NCBI GenBank assembly: GCA_025517525.1
Contig: JAOPJZ010000015.1
Coordinates: forward strand, 1 to 64,000
DNA: 64,000 bases
Reading direction: 5' to 3'
DNA from: Natronosalvus hydrolyticus
GTDB taxonomy: Archaea > Halobacteriota > Halobacteria > Halobacteriales > Natrialbaceae
The number at the start of each line of letters is the position of its first letter. Positions within the stretch are counted from its first letter, which is position 1. The notes under the pieces are model-generated. The model ran no database searches. It was not told the DNA's origin and saw nothing but the letters and a program-made list of their open reading frames with translations. A program made the translations under genes and the position numbers. This document shows, piece by piece, positions 62,146 through 64,000 of the stretch.

Positions 62146-62898
62146 ATGGGGAAAGATGCTGGCGTTTCCGTTCAGGCGACGGCGACGTCGTTTGCGATCG
62201 TGGAAGCGCTTCGAACGCGCGAGCAGGCCGGCGTCACCGAGTTAGCGACCGAACTCGACCGGTCAAAAAGCGCCGTTCACAACCATCTTTCGACCCTCGA
62301 GACGCTCGGATACGTCACCAGTACTGACGGTAAGTATCGACTAACCCATCGGTTTCTTCGTCTCGGGTTAGCCACACGCGAACGCAACCCGATCTATGCG
62401 GCGGCGAAAGCGAAGTTGCGAACGCTGGCTCGAACTACCGGTGAGAGCGTCAACCTCGTCGTCCCCGAAGACGACCACGGGGTGTACCTGTACCGCGTCG
62501 GCAACGGTGAGCATCCGATCGAGGAGGGCGGCAGCGTTGCCCTTCACGCCTCGGCGGCGGGCAAAGCGATCCTCGCCTATCGTGGTCACGAGGCCGTCGA
62601 CGACTTCATCGACAGACACGGGTTGCCAGCTCTGACCGAACGAACGGTCACCGATCCTGCCACCCTTCGAAGCCAACTGCGCTCGATTCGTGACCGCCGT
62701 GTCGCGTTCGACCGCGGCGAACAGACCGAGGGCTGGCAGTGTGTCGCCAGCGCAATCGTCATCGAAGACGACCCCATCGCCGCCATCAGCGTCTCCGGCC
62801 CCGCCGACCGCATGCAGGGTAAACGCCTCGAGGAAGACACGACCGGTCTCGTGGTGAGCACGGCCAAAGCCATCGAACTCGAGGTCCTCTCTGACTGA
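62146..62898 (+). CDS. IclR-family transcriptional regulator
   Basis: A 250-residue protein. The N-terminal winged helix (about 1-75) has VTELATELDRSKSAVHNHLSTLETLGYV, the recognition helix; the C-terminal ligand-binding domain (about 80-250) has LHASAAGKAILAY and QCVASAIVIED. Divergent from the sugar operon, it probably regulates the transporter and dehydratase in response to a sugar acid or intermediate. The start at 62146 (MGKDAGVSVQATATS) is set by the domain. Confidence 0.9.
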   Translation: MGKDAGVSVQATATSFAIVEALRTREQAGVTELATELDRSKSAVHNHLSTLETLGYVTSTDGKYRLTHRFLRLGLATRERNPIYAAAKAKLRTLARTTGESVNLVVPEDDHGVYLYRVGNGEHPIEEGGSVALHASAAGKAILAYRGHEAVDDFIDRHGLPALTERTVTDPATLRSQLRSIRDRRVAFDRGEQTEGWQCVASAIVIEDDPIAAISVSGPADRMQGKRLEEDTTGLVVSTAKAIELEVLSD

Positions 62899-63028
62899 AA
62901 CGGACAGTGATGTCGGAAATCATGACTGCAGGTTTCCGGTGAAAACTTCTCTACATCTCCTGAAACGTTAGATCTCGAGGATATTGTCGAACTACTAGTA
63001 TTTACTCACAGCGCGCGTATTTACTCCC

Positions 63029-63757
63029 ATGGCTATTACCATCATCGACGCGATGACCGACGGGTACACTCGAACCGCTACTCGAGCGGGCGCAATGCTC
63101 GTCGCCGTCTTCGCCGTGTTATCGATCGCCAGTGCGGTGTTCGCACCGACTACACTTGGCCCGGCCGGAACGACCGAGACCGCGGTCGGCGCGTGGGGGC
63201 TGGTCACCGGCGTCCTCTCGTTCGTGTTCGCGATCGGGACCGTCGCCGCCGCCATCGTCGCCCTCCGAACGTTCGCCGCCGGAGAGACCGAGCGTATCCC
63301 GCGTGCCCTCGCCCGCCACAAGATCGGGTTCGCTACACTGAACGCCATCGTAGGTGCTATCGTGTTCGGAATACTGGTGGCTGCCGGCACCATCCTGTTC
63401 GTGATTCCCGGGCTGTTCGTCCTGGTGAGTCTCTACTACTGGGCCGTGTTCGTCGCCGTCGAGGACGACAACGCCCTCGAGGGATTCCGACGAAGCTATC
63501 GCCTCACTCGAGGCAACCGCATCCGCCTGTTTGGCCTCGGCGTTGCCGTGGTCGGTCTCGGCACCATCGCCCTCGCCCTGGTGAGCGCGCCGCTGGCCTT
63601 CTTCGGTATCGCTGGCGCACTCCTCGGCCAGGTCGCAGCAGCCGTCGTCACCGTCTACGCGCTGGCGACGACCGTCAGCGCCTACGAACAGCTACAGGGT
63701 CTCGAGGGTCTCGAGGTGGCCGAGAGTCGGGAAACGACGCCCGGAACCCCGGCCTAG
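63029..63757 (+). CDS. DUF7847-like membrane protein (242 aa)
   Basis: A haloarchaeal membrane protein with about six helices, including VFGILVAAGTILFVIPGLFVLVSLYYW (about 112-138) and an amphipathic EGFRRSYRLTRGNRIRLF. This resembles the glycerophosphoryl-diester-phosphodiesterase membrane domain type and the DUF7847 family. Function is unknown. The start at 63029 gives MAITIIDAMTDGYTR; the stop codon TAG forms part of CTAG, the first bases of the family C repeat. Confidence 0.8.
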   Translation: MAITIIDAMTDGYTRTATRAGAMLVAVFAVLSIASAVFAPTTLGPAGTTETAVGAWGLVTGVLSFVFAIGTVAAAIVALRTFAAGETERIPRALARHKIGFATLNAIVGAIVFGILVAAGTILFVIPGLFVLVSLYYWAVFVAVEDDNALEGFRRSYRLTRGNRIRLFGLGVAVVGLGTIALALVSAPLAFFGIAGALLGQVAAAVVTVYALATTVSAYEQLQGLEGLEVAESRETTPGTPA

Positions 63758-63841
63758 TACCCTCCCAAACGTTGACTAATGAGTGAAACCGGACAACAGC
63801 CATCGGTTTCACGCATCCGCTCAGGTTTGGGAAGCCACTAG
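63754..63841 (+). repeat. Miniature inverted-repeat element, family C, copy 2
   Basis: An 88-bp element from CTAGTACCCTCCCAAACG to GTTTGGGAAGCCACTAG. Its ends are inverted repeats of each other with a short mismatch block, and it is bounded by CTAG on both sides, a plausible target duplication. Inner inverted repeat GTGAAACCG/CGGTTTCAC. The stop codon (TAG, 63755-63757) of the membrane-protein gene is inside it. Matches 1201-1288 at about 68 of 88 positions by hand. Confidence 0.82.
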
Positions 63842-63870
63842 TACCCTCCCCACCGTCGACCGGTGCGTAT
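63838..63870 (+). repeat. Family C, partial copy
   Basis: CTAGTACCCTCCCCACCGTCG and the following bases repeat the start of the two full copies (compare CACTAGTACCCTC..AACGTCGACCGATGCG at 1199). The similarity ends near 63870. It begins in the CTAG that closes copy 2, so it may be a truncated element or the start of another one. Confidence 0.6.
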
Positions 63871-64000
63871 TTTTCAGACTACTGGAACTGCCGACACAGG
63901 CAAATAACCTCTCGAAAAAGTCCAGATATGAGCAGGTTGCGTTCACGACAGCTCTCTCGACGTGCTGTCAGACTCGCGCGTACCAGTTCGCCATGGGGAT
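63871..64000. other. Window end, no gene supported
   Basis: The last 130 bp contain no credible gene. The sequence is not annotated beyond the repeat and may be the promoter or start of a gene outside the window. Confidence 0.4.

Noticed and set aside
1..64000. tRNA and rRNA genes
   Set aside because: I looked in intergenic gaps for T-loop sequence (GGTTCGA/GGTTCAA) with matching acceptor stems and found none; a covariance-model scan would be decisive.

Overview
The window is haloarchaeal chromosome, most like Natrialbaceae (Natrinema/Natronorubrum/Haloterrigena relatives). Evidence: GC-rich DNA saturated with the hexamer CTCGAG, strongly acidic proteins, and lineage markers: a CetZ tubulin-like protein, transcription factor B, a PGF-CTERM S-layer glycoprotein, UbaA, HalOD1 and Bat-type HTH proteins, split CofG, and many small CPxCG zinc-finger proteins. 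No rRNA, tRNA, CRISPR array or intact insertion sequence was recognised.

Layout. 1-7 kb: pyruvate-type dehydrogenase E1 alpha, thymidylate kinase, an NDUFA9-like epimerase ending inside a 29-bp tandem repeat, formate-THF ligase and CetZ. 7-15 kb: the F420 genes cofC and cofG, separated by about 5.9 kb. Part of that insert (about 8.8-13.7 kb) has no CTCGAG and carries a frameshifted CadD-type transporter, a ferric-reductase-like membrane protein, a UspA-UspA-[2Fe-2S] ferredoxin fusion and two HTH regulators; it looks acquired. 15-25 kb: rhomboid protease, deaminase, flavoprotein, UbaA, two micro zinc-finger proteins, and a UvrD-like helicase coupled to an M24-fold protein that has lost most metal ligands. 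25-33 kb: sulfatase, then a nucleoside-sugar group (nucleoside phosphorylase, PfkB kinase, ribose-1,5-bisphosphate isomerase, divergent deoC) fitting the pentose bisphosphate route of halophiles, with a YeiH transporter and DUF63 protein between. 33-40 kb: small membrane proteins, hydrolases, NhaC and a two-domain glyoxalase-like protein. 40-46 kb: S-layer gene with its own promoter and terminator, and a glutaredoxin-thioredoxin reductase fusion. 46-53 kb: TFB, small conserved archaeal proteins, OGG-type glycosylase, acylphosphatase, Nnr and MoaC. 53-63 kb: a divergent NodB-fold lipoprotein, then a six-gene sugar operon (ABC transporter, galactonate-type dehydratase, SDR dehydrogenase) divergent from an IclR regulator.

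Three families of short inverted-repeat elements (about 85-88 bp, MITE-like) are scattered in intergenic DNA: family A (2 copies, exactly 86 bp, 18-bp terminal inverted repeats), family B (3 copies, nested palindrome), and family C (2 full copies and 1 partial, near both window ends). They are non-coding and were found by comparing intergenic segments by eye.

The most unusual observations are the UspA-ferredoxin fusion in a compositionally distinct insert splitting cofC from cofG, the degenerate M24 protein translationally coupled to a helicase, and the three miniature repeat families.
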